DNA of 64,000 nt from Flavobacteriales bacterium (GTDB lineage Bacteria > Bacteroidota > Bacteroidia > Flavobacteriales_D > Crocinitomicaceae), in assembly GCA_947449575.1 (NCBI GenBank), contig CANFRV010000017.1, positions 22,444 through 86,443 on the forward strand, written 5' to 3'. Under the pieces are notes generated by a model that worked only from the letters and a program-made list of their open reading frames with translations, made no database searches and had not been told where the DNA came from. The position numbers and the translations under genes were made by a program. Positions 63,140 to 64,000 of the stretch are shown here, one piece after another. The number at the start of each line of letters is the position of its first letter. Positions within the stretch are counted from its first letter, which is position 1.

Positions 63140-63157
63140 TATACGCAATTGCGTATA
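63140..63157. repeat. 18-bp perfect palindrome upstream of the cassette-like gene
   Basis: TATACGCAATTGCGTATA is a perfect inverted repeat between the recombinase and the 63192 gene, close to ACACGTTAGCTGTAATTT (63161-63178). It could be part of a recombination site or operator. Confidence 0.5.
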
Positions 63158-63191
63158 GCGACACGTTAGCTGTAATTTAAAAACAAACAAT

Positions 63192-63587
63192 ATGAAACAA
63201 TCTATAATAATTACTTTCATTTTTCTTTTTTCTGTAATTCAAGTATTTTCACAAACACACAAAGCAGTTAGATTTGATGGATTATATCAGTCAGAGACTG
63301 ATAATAACAGTAGACATTTTCTACGTTTTTATTCTGATAGCACTGTAATATCAGTTACATCAACTGGAGAAGCAACGGATGTAATTAAATGGCTAAAGAA
63401 ACCATTCGATGATAAAGGAAAGTATGAAATTAAAGATAACAAAATTTATTTTACTACATCTTTATCAGATTATGGGACTGTAGTTTATGAAGGTATAATT
63501 GACTCCGAATATAAGTTACAATTAAAGATGAAAAGTCTAATTAATGGACGTTTAAGTGAGAATATATTTTATTTTATTAAACTATAA
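63192..63587 (+). CDS. exported hypothetical protein in a cassette-like setting
   Basis: A 131-residue protein with a signal peptide (MKQSIIITFIFLFSVIQVFSQ) and a small beta-rich domain: VRFDGLYQSETD, HFLRFYSDSTVISVTSTGEA, GKYEIKDNKIYFTTS, VYEGIIDSEYKLQLKMKS. This is a lipocalin- or META-like pattern seen in many small secreted Flavobacteriales proteins. The unit between the CTACCGCT copies at 63042 and 63595 is 553 bp long and contains just this gene. Unknown function. Confidence 0.6.
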   Translation: MKQSIIITFIFLFSVIQVFSQTHKAVRFDGLYQSETDNNSRHFLRFYSDSTVISVTSTGEATDVIKWLKKPFDDKGKYEIKDNKIYFTTSLSDYGTVVYEGIIDSEYKLQLKMKSLINGRLSENIFYFIKL

Positions 63588-63593
63588 AGTAAA

Positions 63594-63719
63594 ACTACCG
63601 CTAACACGGGTTTGGCAAAAGTGGCGGTTCAGTGCTCCGTTTGACAGTTTTTGCTAAATTTGAACTTTGGTGCTTCGTATGAAATTTAGTTGTAAAAATC
63701 GCCACCTTCGCCAAGCCCG
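63594..63719. repeat. large structured inverted repeat after the cassette-like gene
   Basis: CTACCGCTAACACGGGTTTG starts the element. Long-range pairing: CGGGTTTGGC (63607-63616) with GCCAAGCCCG (63710-63719), GTGGCG (63621-63626) with CGCCAC (63700-63705), TAAATTT (63655-63661) with AAATTTA (63682-63688). Inside are two imperfect direct repeats, GTGCTCCGTTTGA and GTGCTTCGTATGA. It may be an attC-like recombination site or a dispersed palindromic element. Confidence 0.6.
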
Positions 63720-63816
63720 AAACCGTCAGGCTGTGAAAAAACCTACATTTTCACACTCCTCCTGTCAAAATAGCTTTGTTTTTTTTCGATTTTAAGCGTT
63801 GTATTGGGTTGTATTT

Positions 63817-64000
63817 TTATGCTACGGATTTGTAATTCAAAATACGAAAGTTGTCACAGAGTCTTAAAAACAGCTGTTTTTTGTTCGATTTTAGGAAAGC
63901 AGGGTATTTTGGTTTCCATTTCTTGAGTTTTTCCAATAACTTTTCTATTCCTAGTATATTGATGGCCCGTTTCATATTATAAACCGTCATGATCAATGCC
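63817..64000 (-). CDS. IS transposase, C-terminal end, cut by the window edge
   Basis: A frame on the minus strand, entering from the right edge and stopping with TAA at 63817-63819, of about 61 codons: MTVYNMKRAINILGIEKLLE, then KWKPKYPAFLKSNKKQLF. The YNMKRAINILG block is typical of the C-terminus of IS1182-like DDE transposases. The rest, including the active site, is beyond the window. The bases to 63725 (CAGGCTGTGAAAAAACC) may contain the left terminal repeat of the element. Confidence 0.65.
   Translation of the reverse strand, partial: ALIMTVYNMKRAINILGIEKLLEKLKKWKPKYPAFLKSNKKQLFLRLCDNFRILNYKSVA

Noticed and set aside
1..64000. tRNA or rRNA genes
   Set aside because: I looked for conserved tRNA arm patterns and rRNA blocks on both strands by eye and found none; a covariance-model scan was not possible.

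Overview
The window is a stretch of AT-rich chromosome from a member of the phylum Bacteroidota, most likely order Flavobacteriales. Several independent signs agree: TAnnTTTG-type -7 promoter boxes instead of the E. coli -10; a fused LpxC-FabZ protein between lpxD and lpxA; the type IX secretion regulator PorX together with a secreted protein ending in a T9SS sorting domain; DUF4290 next to murA; and a menaquinone pathway. A Crocinitomicaceae/Fluviicola-like organism is plausible, but the genus cannot be fixed from sequence alone. It has a Gram-negative envelope with lipid A and shows carotenoid synthesis, respiration on menaquinone and aerobic pyruvate dehydrogenase.

Layout. 1-2.1 kb: the end of a phytoene desaturase gene and a DUF2141 gene, then a two-gene YeeE/YedE pair. 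2.3-7.9 kb: a DltA/DltC/DltB/DltD-like locus (adenylating enzyme, carrier protein, MBOAT acyltransferase, SGNH-like protein) interrupted by an AAA ATPase gene with its own palindromic operator. 8-16.9 kb: pyruvate dehydrogenase E2 and E1-alpha, cytidine deaminase, a T9SS-exported BNR-repeat protein, mtaB, mnmD and dnaB. 17-27 kb: a secreted protein of unknown role, a TlpA-like protein, murA, a DUF4290 gene, purL, terC, three small unknown genes and trxA. 27-34.6 kb: lpxD, lpxC-fabZ, lpxA, an Rrf2 regulator, an rlmD-like methyltransferase and an ABC exporter pair. 35-39.3 kb: a Ppx/GppA protein, menD, menF and a thioesterase. 39.3-44 kb: a four-gene run joining a urea-transporter/M23-peptidase fusion to a beta-barrel protein and two TPR proteins. 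44.1-47.8 kb: a LytTR regulator with a degenerate receiver, a twin direct-repeat operator, and a PqqD-like/ATP-grasp/PLP-decarboxylase operon. 48-57 kb: an SDR, a REP palindrome with a broken RAYT transposase gene, acs, a DUF4197 gene, PAP2, an HsdR-N-like nuclease-fold protein, alanine dehydrogenase, tsaE and porX. 57-61.4 kb: an HD protein and a TonB-dependent receptor with two small companions. 61.5-64 kb: a tyrosine recombinase with a duplicated N-terminal module, a cassette-like secreted gene, a large stem-loop element and the 3' end of a transposase gene.

Most of the window is ordinary core metabolism. The strongest candidates for something little described are the LytTR/PqqD/ATP-grasp/decarboxylase locus; the Dlt-like locus, whose DltD-like protein lacks the usual catalytic residues and whose acyltransferase gene carries a run of eight G; the urea-transporter/M23 operon; the recombinase-plus-cassette end; and a family of dispersed intergenic repeats found at least six times.

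All functional calls come from reading the translated sequence and recognising family motifs. No database search or folding program was run.
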